A DNA stretch of 64,000 nt, taken from positions 1 to 64,000 of IMG/VR virus record IMGVR_UViG_3300033149_003459; one strand, given 5' to 3'. Positions 40,501 to 46,919 of the stretch are shown piece by piece (positions within the stretch are counted from its first letter, which is position 1; every line of letters starts with the position of its first letter). The notes under the pieces are model-generated. The model saw only the letters and a list, made by a program, of their open reading frames with translations. It did not search any database and was not told the DNA's origin. The stretch comes from a virus. Both the position numbers and the translations under genes were made by a program.

Positions 40501-40745
40501 GGCTCAAGGTGGGCGACATATGGGAGGAGTGGTCGCTGAGCAGCTACAGCCACGGCGCGTCACCGGCGTTCGGCTCGATGGACACGATCCTGCGCGTGCC
40601 GAAGAGCACCAGGGGCGTGAACATCCAGCACGTCACGCCCCTGCACCACGGCGAGCGCGAGGTGCTGTACCCGCGCACGAGACTGAGAGTGAAAAAGATA
40701 GAAAGTTATTCCGGGCAAGATTATATTACATTCGAGGAGGTGTGA
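37551..40745 (+). CDS. MuF-like minor head protein with intein and C-terminal ADP-ribosyltransferase-like domain
   Basis: 1,064 residues before splicing and 721 after. Residues 1-164 plus the start of the C-extein make the MuF/SPP1 gp7 domain, recognised by the AARREHIFHPNC / CVHSTSPF region, which is the family signature interrupted by an intein (residues 165-507). Residues ~520-930 are a long helical linker of unknown role. Residues ~940-1064 have the R-S-E layout of ADP-ribosyltransferases: KYRGMISRG (Arg), SLSSYSHG (Ser motif) and GEREVLYPR (E-x-E). MuF proteins are packaged in virions and are known carriers of toxin domains, so this one may be injected. Confidence 0.8.
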   Translation: MPRPPGWYVNGMNETLEDSIRRMKRFNARYNREMHTLFQAEEAFRRTNWEAMSVRDKKQMVRRAIGHRVDDMGKIHILCKDGKTRRYDADKWSETMARTRSRALQEEGLHNEMARHGLDLVMVSVGGSGDPCRFWEGKVLSIAGKTPGYQTVAAARREHIFHPNCVVDGQVPVHTVDGLVPIKEVRVGDLVLTHRRRYKKVASTMTRSALVGEKYVRIRFNGSIRFPSVTGEHPVLTGSGWKRAVDVEPGDKVYVLHDHDCPQCGRPVFVGHEFCGLSCKSRYHIIRNTTAGRYDDARKKHSRTMKRLYRSGAITAATEKAHEATRALVREGRHPFQRPDNHLKAARALGSRGKTSFIERKICWLLEQKGMSFEAQYCFNRRVSFKNGQPRRYFIDVAIPEYRIAIECDGAYWHANTDEDAKRQQEIEDAGWTVVRFSEKQIRNDLQSCGRVIDRLLRNHRREYRLMAIPVRAVEVRELRRNRKVYNLSVVEDESYLIGKCGWAVHNCVHSTSPFIVGGGEEQEIIGRDDLPDAAREQFLGNPDLLPRATVALNRLGAVVHEATRDEFTGLRELLRESDSLSGVRLDEDALELRVGGGFDPSDSNMRSLIREANRHDIRVRFPEGDTGRLLQARMLRVLDEPFASKGFSGPGYVADIRKVSRHHFASGVTRDSYAAFAHDYAALLDRYRQFGVPPTMVSRMQAGRVMEYSERAAQRYRWSTTVKGIDSLRMTRVRLEPRAFFSQNSDDVIREVLGAGLDPKHAMTEVRFTVPPSDAYHVANLNRHLSELGYLPDMRHSDTLARINTGDKRFARRALRDWDAKNKKYRLLYKRLGIEGAFDKLIDPEMSLLRGEIESAVDSLLNARTVAAKGLSEGMVTPWMSRAEANRLCPVRDAQKVVDLGTNRPSSGQAALVWDDIRSWKGSSTGYRMQERFLLGDRSYTGGDRGQFFDEGIRRLNAFVANGPKYRGMISRGIETRGELARRLKVGDIWEEWSLSSYSHGASPAFGSMDTILRVPKSTRGVNIQHVTPLHHGEREVLYPRTRLRVKKIESYSGQDYITFEEV
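38043..39071 (+). mobile_element. intein with Vsr/DUF559-like endonuclease in MuF head protein
   Basis: A 343-residue insertion starting at Cys (CVVDGQVPVHTVDGLVP) with block B VTGEHPVLT and ending VYNLSVVEDESYLIG ... WAVHN followed by Cys of the host protein. The centre has a CPQCG...CGLSC zinc finger and a restriction-fold endonuclease: IERKICWLLEQKG, FIDVAIPEYRIAIECDGAYWH, then AGWTVVRFSEKQI, which follow the Vsr/DUF559 (EDxHD-type) pattern rather than LAGLIDADG or HNH. The codons are AT-richer than the exteins (38380-38480 and 38640-38780), as expected for a mobile insert. Confidence 0.92.
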
Positions 40746-41014
40746 CCGTGTCGAAGATGGACCCGGAGGCGGCCCGCATACTCAACGAGGCGATGGGCAG
40801 GCCGCTCAGCGACAGGTCGGTCGACAGCTCGGACTACCACCCGCCCGTGAGGCGGCGCGGCGAGACGATGCGGCGCTTCGACAGGAGGCGGCTTGAGTAC
40901 GACGCATGGTACCGCAAGCGCAAGTCGGTTGCGGCGTCGGCGAGGAAGAACGGGGTCCCACCGCTGATACCTGGGACGCCCGTGTACCCCGGAAGGGGGA
41001 GGAGGGCGCGGTGA
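40742..41014 (+). CDS. hypothetical basic protein
   Basis: A 90-residue protein from GTG 40742 (GTGA overlap), with GTG 40748 and ATG 40757 as alternatives. It is rich in Arg and Pro near the C-terminus. Located between head genes; probably a small structural or assembly protein. Confidence 0.55.
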   Translation: MTVSKMDPEAARILNEAMGRPLSDRSVDSSDYHPPVRRRGETMRRFDRRRLEYDAWYRKRKSVAASARKNGVPPLIPGTPVYPGRGRRAR

Positions 41015-41175
41015 TGCCCGTGCGGACAGGGAAGGACAGGAAGGGCTGCTACGCCAGGTGGGGCGGGCAGAAGAAGTACTACTACAGGTGCGGCGACAGG
41101 GCCGCCCGCGAGCGGGCTAAGAGGAGGGCCGGGAAGCAGGGCGCGGCCGCGCACGCGGCGGGGTACAGGGGGTGA
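41014..41175 (+). CDS. small basic phage protein
   Basis: A 53-residue protein with the pattern KGCYARWGGQKKYYYRCG followed by a Lys/Arg/Ala helix. I recognise this as a small family common near capsid and connector genes of tailed phages, of unknown function. Confidence 0.65.
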   Translation: MPVRTGKDRKGCYARWGGQKKYYYRCGDRAARERAKRRAGKQGAAAHAAGYRG

Positions 41176-41582
41176 TCCCGGAGCGGTTCGACATCGGCGG
41201 GCTGACGGTGACCGTCAGGTACGACCCGTCGCTCGCCTACGAAGAGGGCTCCACGGCCGAGGCGCGGTACCGCGACTGCGAGATCGTGCTGCTCAAGAGC
41301 ACGGAGGCGAGCAAGATCTCCGACCAGCGGGTCGAGATGGCGTTCTGGCACGAGGTAGTGCACTGGGTGCTGTTCATGCTCGACAAGGACGACCTGCGGA
41401 ACGACGAGCAGTTCGTGTCCCAGGTGTCGTGCCTGCTGCACCAGGTGGTCAGGACGTCGAGATGGGGGAAGCGGGGTGGCAAGGAAACGCAGGACGCCCA
41501 AGCGCGTCAAGGTGCAGGCCGAGCGCCTGAAGGGCAAGCGCGGTGTCAGGAACCCGCACGCGCTCGCGCGCTGGCAGTATGA
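41172..41582 (+). CDS. putative zinc metallopeptidase (HExxH)
   Basis: A 136-residue protein from GTG 41172. FWHEVVHWVL near residues 59-68 is an HExxH zinc-protease motif, within a helix; a Glu/Asp-rich segment follows that could supply the third ligand. Similar short HExxH proteins are frequent in phage head regions. The last ~35 residues overlap a separate small gene in another frame and look low in information, so the useful domain is residues 1-100. Confidence 0.65.
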   Translation: MIPERFDIGGLTVTVRYDPSLAYEEGSTAEARYRDCEIVLLKSTEASKISDQRVEMAFWHEVVHWVLFMLDKDDLRNDEQFVSQVSCLLHQVVRTSRWGKRGGKETQDAQARQGAGRAPEGQARCQEPARARALAV

Positions 41583-41631
41583 AAAGGGCTACAACATCGG
41601 CGGGAAAAGGAAGAGAAAAGGGAGAAGGTGA
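41476..41631 (+). CDS. small basic protein
   Basis: A 51-residue protein from GTG 41476, with GGGG upstream, in a different frame from the end of the metallopeptidase gene. It reads VARKRRTPKRVKVQAERLKG, contains NPHALARWQYEKGY, and ends in a basic tail. The aromatic core flanked by basic ends looks like a real small phage protein. It is joined to the next gene by TGATG. Confidence 0.6.
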   Translation: MARKRRTPKRVKVQAERLKGKRGVRNPHALARWQYEKGYNIGGKRKRKGRR

Positions 41632-41768
41632 TGGCGAAGAAGCACAGGGCACCGATGCCCAAGACCGTGAAGCGGGGGGCCGCCGCGCGGAAGCGCCGGG
41701 GCTCCACGAACCCGTACGGCCAGGCGTTCCACGAGCTGCGCAGGAAGCAGAAGGGATCGGGCAAGTGA
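41631..41768 (+). CDS. small basic protein
   Basis: A 45-residue, Lys/Arg-rich protein (MAKKHRAPMPKTVKRGAAAR at the start) starting at a TGATG overlap with GGAGAAGG upstream. Its function is unknown; it belongs to a run of very basic small proteins beside the head genes. Confidence 0.55.
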   Translation: MAKKHRAPMPKTVKRGAAARKRRGSTNPYGQAFHELRRKQKGSGK

Positions 41769-41959
41769 CCGCGCGGCTCAGGCAGGACTTCACGCTGCGC
41801 GCCGGTGTGGTGCTGACGCCGATGGCGACGATCAAGCCGCCTGAGCGCGGCACGCACGTGGCCGCCTTCCGCGTCGGTGACTCTGTCATACGCATGTGCG
41901 TGAGCGCGGAGGCGATCCGGGCACTGCCGGGGCTGTTCGAGGTGCGGTGTGCGGACTAA
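41765..41959 (+). CDS. small hypothetical protein
   Basis: A 64-residue protein from GTG 41765 (GTGA overlap). Mainly beta strands by inspection. It overlaps the methyltransferase start by 11 nt. Function unknown. Confidence 0.5.
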   Translation: MTARLRQDFTLRAGVVLTPMATIKPPERGTHVAAFRVGDSVIRMCVSAEAIRALPGLFEVRCAD

Positions 41960-43142
41960 CAGGATCTACCGGGGCGACGTGGTGGAGCAGCTCCGGTTGC
42001 TCGGAGACGGCTCCATCCATTGCGTCGTGACCTCCCCGCCATACTGGGGCCTGCGCGACTACGGTGTAGAGGGCCAGATCGGGCTTGAGCCGACCATGGA
42101 CGAATACATCGAGAAGATGGTCGAGGTCTTCCGCGAGGTCCGGCGGGTGTTGAGGGATGACGGGACGTGCTGGGTGAACCTCGGTGATGCCTATGCCCAG
42201 TCCGGTGGCACGATGGCATCATCGGAACATGATGAGGCAAAGCGGCGCGCAAAGGAAAAGGGCTATCAAGGACATGGAGGTCGGGAGGGCCGGACCAGTC
42301 GAGCTGGTGGAACCGCTGGCGCTGGCCTCAAGCCCAAAGACTTGTGCGGCATCCCCTGGCGCGTGGCATTTGCGCTGCAGGCCGATGGGTGGTACCTGCG
42401 GTCGGATATTGTGTGGACCAAGCCCAACCCGATGCCGGAGAGCGTGACCGACCGGCCGACCAAAAGCCACGAGTATCTGTTTCTGCTGACGAAGCTCCCT
42501 CGGTATTGGTACGACGCCGAGGCGATACGAGAGATTACGGGTAATGAAGCATCTATAGCACAATATGAAAAGGGCGACGGACATAGAAAGCCTTCAGGAA
42601 CATTAGCCCAAGGAGTAAATGCAGGATTTGGTGCGAAAAGGGATAGTTTCACGCATCCTGCAGGCCGAAACAAACGCGACGTGTGGGTCATACCGACGCA
42701 ACCATATCCGGAGGCGCACTTCGCCACGTACCCGGAGGCGCTCGTCAAACCGTGCATCCTCGCCGGGTGCCCGCACAAGGTCTGTGAGGTCTGCGGTGCA
42801 GGGTGGGTGCGGGTGGTGGAGAAGGAAGGTGGGACCATTGGACACAGTTGGACTGACCACAAGAACGATATCGGAGCGGGAATGTCGCAGGTTAAAGTTT
42901 TATTGCAAAAGGTGGGCAGTGACGGGTCCTACACCAGATGGACCGTCGGCTGGCGCCCCACGTGCACCCACGACGCCGAGACCGTGCCAGGCACCGTGCT
43001 CGACCCGTTCCTCGGCTCCGGAACCACGGCGAAGGTCGCGCGCGACACCGGCAGGCGGTGGGTGGGCATAGAGCTCAGCAGCGAATACGCTGAGCTCGCG
43101 TACCGCCGCATATACGGCAGGAAGAGGCGGGTGGTGGGATGA
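41949..43142 (+). CDS. DNA methyltransferase, N4-cytosine/N6-adenine type
   Basis: A 397-residue protein from GTG 41949. Catalytic motif IV is TSPPYWGLRDYG near residue 28 and motif I is VLDPFLGSGTT near residue 348, the circularly permuted (beta-class) order. SPPYW is most usual for N4-cytosine enzymes, but N6-adenine is possible. A zinc-like cluster (CPHKVCEVCG ... CTH) lies near residues 275-335. The middle (42200-42700) is lower in GC and carries the target-recognition region. Likely protects phage DNA from host restriction. Confidence 0.92.
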   Translation: MRTNRIYRGDVVEQLRLLGDGSIHCVVTSPPYWGLRDYGVEGQIGLEPTMDEYIEKMVEVFREVRRVLRDDGTCWVNLGDAYAQSGGTMASSEHDEAKRRAKEKGYQGHGGREGRTSRAGGTAGAGLKPKDLCGIPWRVAFALQADGWYLRSDIVWTKPNPMPESVTDRPTKSHEYLFLLTKLPRYWYDAEAIREITGNEASIAQYEKGDGHRKPSGTLAQGVNAGFGAKRDSFTHPAGRNKRDVWVIPTQPYPEAHFATYPEALVKPCILAGCPHKVCEVCGAGWVRVVEKEGGTIGHSWTDHKNDIGAGMSQVKVLLQKVGSDGSYTRWTVGWRPTCTHDAETVPGTVLDPFLGSGTTAKVARDTGRRWVGIELSSEYAELAYRRIYGRKRRVVG

Positions 43143-43936
43143 CGCCGAACGGCACGCCCGTGGTGATAAGCTTCGGCATCCCGCGCAGCGGCACGACGCT
43201 CGTCGAGCGCATGTTCGAGCGCGGGCGCGGGTACTACTACCAGAAGATGGCCGAGGGCGTGCGCATGCACCCCATGCAGCAGCCGTTCTACCTCACGCAG
43301 GTGGCGGGCCTGTTCAGGCGCAGCCCGCTCGCGTTCGTGCGGACCGTCCGACATCCGGTGGACGTGGCGGCGAGCTGGACCATCCTCGACCCGGGCATCA
43401 CGGTCGACCGAGTCATCGAGTGCTTCCGCAGGGAGAGCGAGAACTACTGGGGCCAGCTCCCGCTCCTCGGCGGGCTCCGGCGCGGGGGAGCGCTCGTGAG
43501 CGCCGTCATCCGGTTCGAGGACCTCGGGGACCCGGTGGCGAGGAACAGGCTGTTCAGGAGCCTGACCGACGTGGTGCCAGCGGCGAACGTCGGGGTGTGG
43601 GCCGGGTTCCTCGACGAGGTGTGGAACCGGCGGCCGGTCCGCGACGGCAGGATGGCGCGCGGGCTCGACGGCGAGCAGTCCATACCCGATGAGTGGGTGG
43701 AGCGGATACTCTCCGAGCTCGGCGACGTTATAGAGGCCGAGGGGCTCTCCGGGCAGAGCCGCATCCTAAGACTCAGGGAAGGAGGCAGTGGTGCCGGTCA
43801 TGCTACGCAGGAAGAGGACGAAGATAGACAGGGGGCTAAACAGGCTGCCGTCGGCCGCGTTCGTAGAGTGGGGCGTGGACGGCGGCGAGGAGCTGTCCCG
43901 CTGCATCGACCATGTGATAAGGGAGGACCGCGGTGA
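43139..43936 (+). CDS. sulfotransferase-like protein (second copy)
   Basis: A 265-residue protein in an ATGA overlap with the methyltransferase. The phosphosulfate loop is FGIPRSGTTL near residue 12, and FVRTVRHPVDV near residue 66 fits the 3'-phosphate binding site. Order and motifs match the 13909 protein. The last ~50 residues overlap a small gene in another frame and are not conserved-looking. It lies directly before the ACP/ligase cassette, suggesting it acts on a product of that pathway or on a glycan made with it. Confidence 0.7.
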   Translation: MTPNGTPVVISFGIPRSGTTLVERMFERGRGYYYQKMAEGVRMHPMQQPFYLTQVAGLFRRSPLAFVRTVRHPVDVAASWTILDPGITVDRVIECFRRESENYWGQLPLLGGLRRGGALVSAVIRFEDLGDPVARNRLFRSLTDVVPAANVGVWAGFLDEVWNRRPVRDGRMARGLDGEQSIPDEWVERILSELGDVIEAEGLSGQSRILRLREGGSGAGHATQEEDEDRQGAKQAAVGRVRRVGRGRRRGAVPLHRPCDKGGPR

Positions 43937-43943
43937 GTACTGA
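43791..43943 (+). CDS. small hypothetical protein
   Basis: A 50-residue protein from GTG 43791 with AAGGAGG upstream. It overlaps the end of the sulfotransferase-like gene in another frame and the start of the ACP gene. The N-terminus is basic (MLRRKRTKIDRG) and the C-terminus acidic. Real translation is plausible from the ribosome site. Confidence 0.45.
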   Translation: MPVMLRRKRTKIDRGLNRLPSAAFVEWGVDGGEELSRCIDHVIREDRGEY

Positions 43944-44229
43944 CAACGGTGTGATCGTTCGGGAGGCGCTCCTCGCCGCCGTGGAGAAGACCGACAGGCT
44001 GCTCAAGCCACCGATGGTCGTGCCGGTCGGGAACGACGCGAGGCTGCTCGACCACCTCGACAGCCTCGGGCTCGTCTCCCTCGTGGGGGCGTTCGAGCTT
44101 GAGCTTGAGGCGCGGCTCGGGCGGCCCGTGTCGCTGGCTACGGAGAGGGCGTTCGCCAACGAGCGGAACCCGTTCCGCACCCTGGACACGCTGCGGGAGT
44201 ACGCGGAGGAGGTCATCGGTGGAGAATAG
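43933..44229 (+). CDS. acyl carrier protein-like
   Basis: A 98-residue protein from GTG 43933. It has the ACP fold signature: a variable first helix, then LLDHLDSLGLVSLV, where Ser of DSLG is the expected 4'-phosphopantetheine site, then the acidic recognition helix (ELELEARLG) and a C-terminal helix. The following genes encode an SDR, an acyl-adenylating enzyme and a hexapeptide acyltransferase, a standard set for loading and using an acyl group. The host phosphopantetheinyl transferase would be needed. Confidence 0.82.
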   Translation: MSTDNGVIVREALLAAVEKTDRLLKPPMVVPVGNDARLLDHLDSLGLVSLVGAFELELEARLGRPVSLATERAFANERNPFRTLDTLREYAEEVIGGE

Positions 44230-44908
44230 GGTCATGCTCGTCACCGGGGCGAGCTCCGGCATAGGGATGCGCCTGGCATCGTGGTACAGGGAGGGCGGAT
44301 GGACGGTCATAGGCTGCTCGCGCCGCCGCGCCGCAGGCCTGGACGCGCACCATTGCGTCGACCTGACCGACGACGCCGACATAGACAGCATGTTCTACGA
44401 GATAGGAAAGGAGTACGGTCGCGTGGACGCCGTCATAAACGCGGCCGGCATGGCGCGGATGAACCACATGATGACCGTCACTGTGCGCGGGCTCCGCGCG
44501 ATGATGGACGTCAACTACGTGGCGGCGTTCCACGTGATCCAGCGGGCCGCAAGGATCATGCCGGACGGCAGGGGCCGGATAGTGAACGTGTCTTCCGTGG
44601 CCGCGCACCTGCACCTGGGGGGCGAGCTCGGCTACGCGGCGAGCAAGGCCGCCGTTGAGGAGATGACGCGCGTCGCGGCCATGGAGCTCGGGCCGCGCGG
44701 GATCACGGTCAACGCCGTCGCGCCGAACCCGGTCAGGACGCCGCTGACCGACGGCGTGCCGGAGGAGAAGATGCGGGCCATAATCGACCGCCAGGCCATC
44801 CGGCGCTGGGGAAGGGCGGCCGACGTGAAGAACGTCGTCGACTTCTTTCTCAGCCCCGATAGCGGGCTCGTCACCGGGCAGGTCATAGTCCTCGGGGGGC
44901 CGACATGA
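44219..44908 (+). CDS. short-chain dehydrogenase/reductase (FabG-like)
   Basis: A 229-residue classical SDR from GTG 44219. The cofactor motif is TGASSGIG at residues 9-16, NAAG is near residue 79, and the YxxxK pair is YAASK near residue 139 with an upstream catalytic Ser (NVSSVAA). It is slightly shorter than typical FabG (about 245). Following the ACP, it may reduce a 3-oxoacyl-ACP or a sugar. It overlaps both neighbours. Confidence 0.9.
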   Translation: MENRVMLVTGASSGIGMRLASWYREGGWTVIGCSRRRAAGLDAHHCVDLTDDADIDSMFYEIGKEYGRVDAVINAAGMARMNHMMTVTVRGLRAMMDVNYVAAFHVIQRAARIMPDGRGRIVNVSSVAAHLHLGGELGYAASKAAVEEMTRVAAMELGPRGITVNAVAPNPVRTPLTDGVPEEKMRAIIDRQAIRRWGRAADVKNVVDFFLSPDSGLVTGQVIVLGGPT

Positions 44909-46209
44909 GGCGCGCGCTGCTTGAGGGGTACGGGGAGGCCACGTACCTGCTGGGCGACAGCGGCAGGCACACGTACGCGGAGCTGTGCGACGGCGTGGAG
45001 ACGGCGCGCCGCCAGTTCAGGGAGCAGGGCGTCAGGCGGGGCGACGTCATAGCCATGCGCGGGGACTTCGACCACGACTCCATCCGGACGCTGCTCGCGC
45101 TCATGCGGGCTGGCTGCATCGTCGTGCCGATACGCTACGGCGTGCTTGGCAGCGACTTCTACCGTGACGCGCACGTCGAGAAGATATTCGATCCCGAGGA
45201 CGGGGTCGCGCACACGCTGAAGGCGCGGGACCGGAAAGCTCCTAAGCTTTACCGGCACCTGCGCCGACGCCGCCTGCCGGGGCTCGTCCTCACGTCCTCC
45301 GGCTCGTCCGGGAAGCCGAAGGTCGTCGTGCACGACGGCCGCAGGTTCCTCGCGAAATACGGGCCGGACGGGAAGCGCCTCCGCACGCTGGCGTACCTGA
45401 TGTTCGACCACGTCGGTGGGCTCAACACGCTCTTCTACACGCTGGCCGCGGGCGGGACGCTCATAGTGCCGCGGAGCAGGCGCCCGTCCGTGGTGATGGA
45501 GGAGGTGTCCAGGTACGGGGTCGAGCTGCTGCCGGTGACGCCGACGTTCCTTAACATGGCGCTCGTGGACGGCGGTTATGAGGGGCTCGACATGTCGAGC
45601 CTGCGGTGCATAAGCTACGGGACGGAGCCGATGCCGCCGAGCGTGCTCGACAGGCTCGGGAAGGCGTTCCCCGGCGTGCGCCTGAAGCAGACGTACGGTC
45701 TGTCCGAGACCGGCATACTGTCCACCAGGTCGGAGTCGGACGCCTCGCTGCGCATGCGCCTCGACCCGAGGCAGTACAAGGTGGTCGACGGCACGCTCAG
45801 GCTCAGGACGCGCACGAGCATGCTTGGGTACCTTAACGCGCCGAGCCCGTTCGACCGGCAGGGGTACTTCGACACGCAGGACCGCGTCACGGTAGAGGGC
45901 GGGTACGTCCGCGTGCTCGGCAAGGACAGCGACACGATAAACGTCGGCGGGCTCAAGGTCTCGCCCGTGGAGGTCGAGTCCGTGCTGCTGGCCTGCCCAC
46001 TGGTGGAGGACTGCGTCGTGTACGGCGAGAGGAGCGCGCTCACCGGGCAGGTGGTGTGCGCCGACGTCACGCCGAAGGACGTCGACGCGGTGGACGTGCA
46101 GCTGTGGTGCATGGAGCGGCTCAGGCCGTTCGCGGTGCCGAGGAAGCTGCGGGCCGTGCGGAGCATCCCGTACACCGAGCGGCTGAAGAAGGCGCGGCCG
46201 AATGGGTGA
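44905..46209 (+). CDS. acyl-CoA/acyl-ACP synthetase-like AMP-dependent ligase
   Basis: A 434-residue ANL-superfamily enzyme. The AMP-binding P-loop is SSGSSGKPK near residue 133, the A5 motif is TYGLSET near residue 264, and the hinge/A8 region is INVGGLKVSPVEVE near residue 347. The C-terminal domain ends with SIPYTERLKKARPNG; Lys near the end fits the catalytic position. At 434 residues it is shorter than most acyl-CoA synthetases. It would activate a carboxylic acid and load it onto the neighbouring ACP. Confidence 0.9.
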   Translation: MRRALLEGYGEATYLLGDSGRHTYAELCDGVETARRQFREQGVRRGDVIAMRGDFDHDSIRTLLALMRAGCIVVPIRYGVLGSDFYRDAHVEKIFDPEDGVAHTLKARDRKAPKLYRHLRRRRLPGLVLTSSGSSGKPKVVVHDGRRFLAKYGPDGKRLRTLAYLMFDHVGGLNTLFYTLAAGGTLIVPRSRRPSVVMEEVSRYGVELLPVTPTFLNMALVDGGYEGLDMSSLRCISYGTEPMPPSVLDRLGKAFPGVRLKQTYGLSETGILSTRSESDASLRMRLDPRQYKVVDGTLRLRTRTSMLGYLNAPSPFDRQGYFDTQDRVTVEGGYVRVLGKDSDTINVGGLKVSPVEVESVLLACPLVEDCVVYGERSALTGQVVCADVTPKDVDAVDVQLWCMERLRPFAVPRKLRAVRSIPYTERLKKARPNG

Positions 46210-46897
46210 CTATGTGGTCCATGGCGACGTGACCGTGGGTGATGGCTCCACCATCGAGCCGTACTGCGTGCTCGGTTCCGACCACGGGCCGCTGAGCATC
46301 GGGTACGACGCCACGATACGCAGCCACACCGTCATATACGGGGACAGCGTGATAGGAGACGGCCTGACGACCGGGCACCACGTCGTCATACGCGGGCGCT
46401 CGGTGATCGGGAACTGGTTCCGCATAGGGACGTTTTCCATCGTCGAGGGCCACGTCAGGATCGGGGACTGCGTGAGGACGCAGTCCGGCTGCCAGCTGTC
46501 GCCGGGCGCGGTCATAGGGGACTTCGTGTGGCTGTTCCCGAACGTGCAGTTCACCAACGACCCGATGCCCCCGTCCGGGACCGTGGACGGGGTTCGCGTC
46601 GACGACCTCGCCGTCGTGTGCACCAACGTGCTGCTCCATCCCGGGGTGCGCGTGGGCTTCGCCGCGTTCGTGGCGGCGAACAGCGTGGTCAAGGAGGACG
46701 TGCCGCCGTGCGTGGTGGCGGCGGGAGACCCGGCGAGGGTTGTGTGCCGGGCGGACAAGATGTTCAAGGACGGCGTGCCTTGGACAGGATGGACGGAGAA
46801 GTACCGCCAGACGTACCCCGAGGGCCTTCGGGGCCGGTTCGATGAATTGGTTCTCAGGAGGAACCAGCACTTGACAAACATCGCTCCGGGGCTGTAG
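46202..46897 (+). CDS. left-handed beta-helix (hexapeptide) acyltransferase
   Basis: A 231-residue protein. Residues 5-165 show hexapeptide repeats (VHGDVTVGDGSTI, VIYGDSVIGDG, VIRGRSVIGNW) typical of LbH acyltransferases. A C-terminal VAAGDPARVVC segment is the standard cap. Closest in layout to sugar N- or O-acyltransferases such as the WbpD/WlbB or VioB types. It would move the acyl group carried by the ACP to a sugar or other acceptor. Last gene of the cassette; its end contains a promoter for the capsid operon. Confidence 0.9.
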   Translation: MGDYVVHGDVTVGDGSTIEPYCVLGSDHGPLSIGYDATIRSHTVIYGDSVIGDGLTTGHHVVIRGRSVIGNWFRIGTFSIVEGHVRIGDCVRTQSGCQLSPGAVIGDFVWLFPNVQFTNDPMPPSGTVDGVRVDDLAVVCTNVLLHPGVRVGFAAFVAANSVVKEDVPPCVVAAGDPARVVCRADKMFKDGVPWTGWTEKYRQTYPEGLRGRFDELVLRRNQHLTNIAPGL

Positions 46898-46900
46898 AGT
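46871..46900 (+). promoter_or_regulatory. putative promoter for scaffold and capsid genes
   Basis: A consensus -35 box TTGACA (46871-46876) is followed after 18 bp by TAGAGT (46895-46900), with the scaffold start at 46920. The -35 lies within the final codons of the acyltransferase gene. Strong expression of capsid genes would need such a site. Confidence 0.55.
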
Positions 46901-46919
46901 TCTCAATAGGGGGAAGCGC

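Noticed and set aside
43933-46897. Nod-factor-like pathway (ACP, SDR, sulfotransferase, acetyltransferase, APS kinase)
   Set aside because: The set recalls nodulation genes but no chitin synthase or deacetylase is seen, and the ligase is not part of that pathway. Kept only as an analogy.
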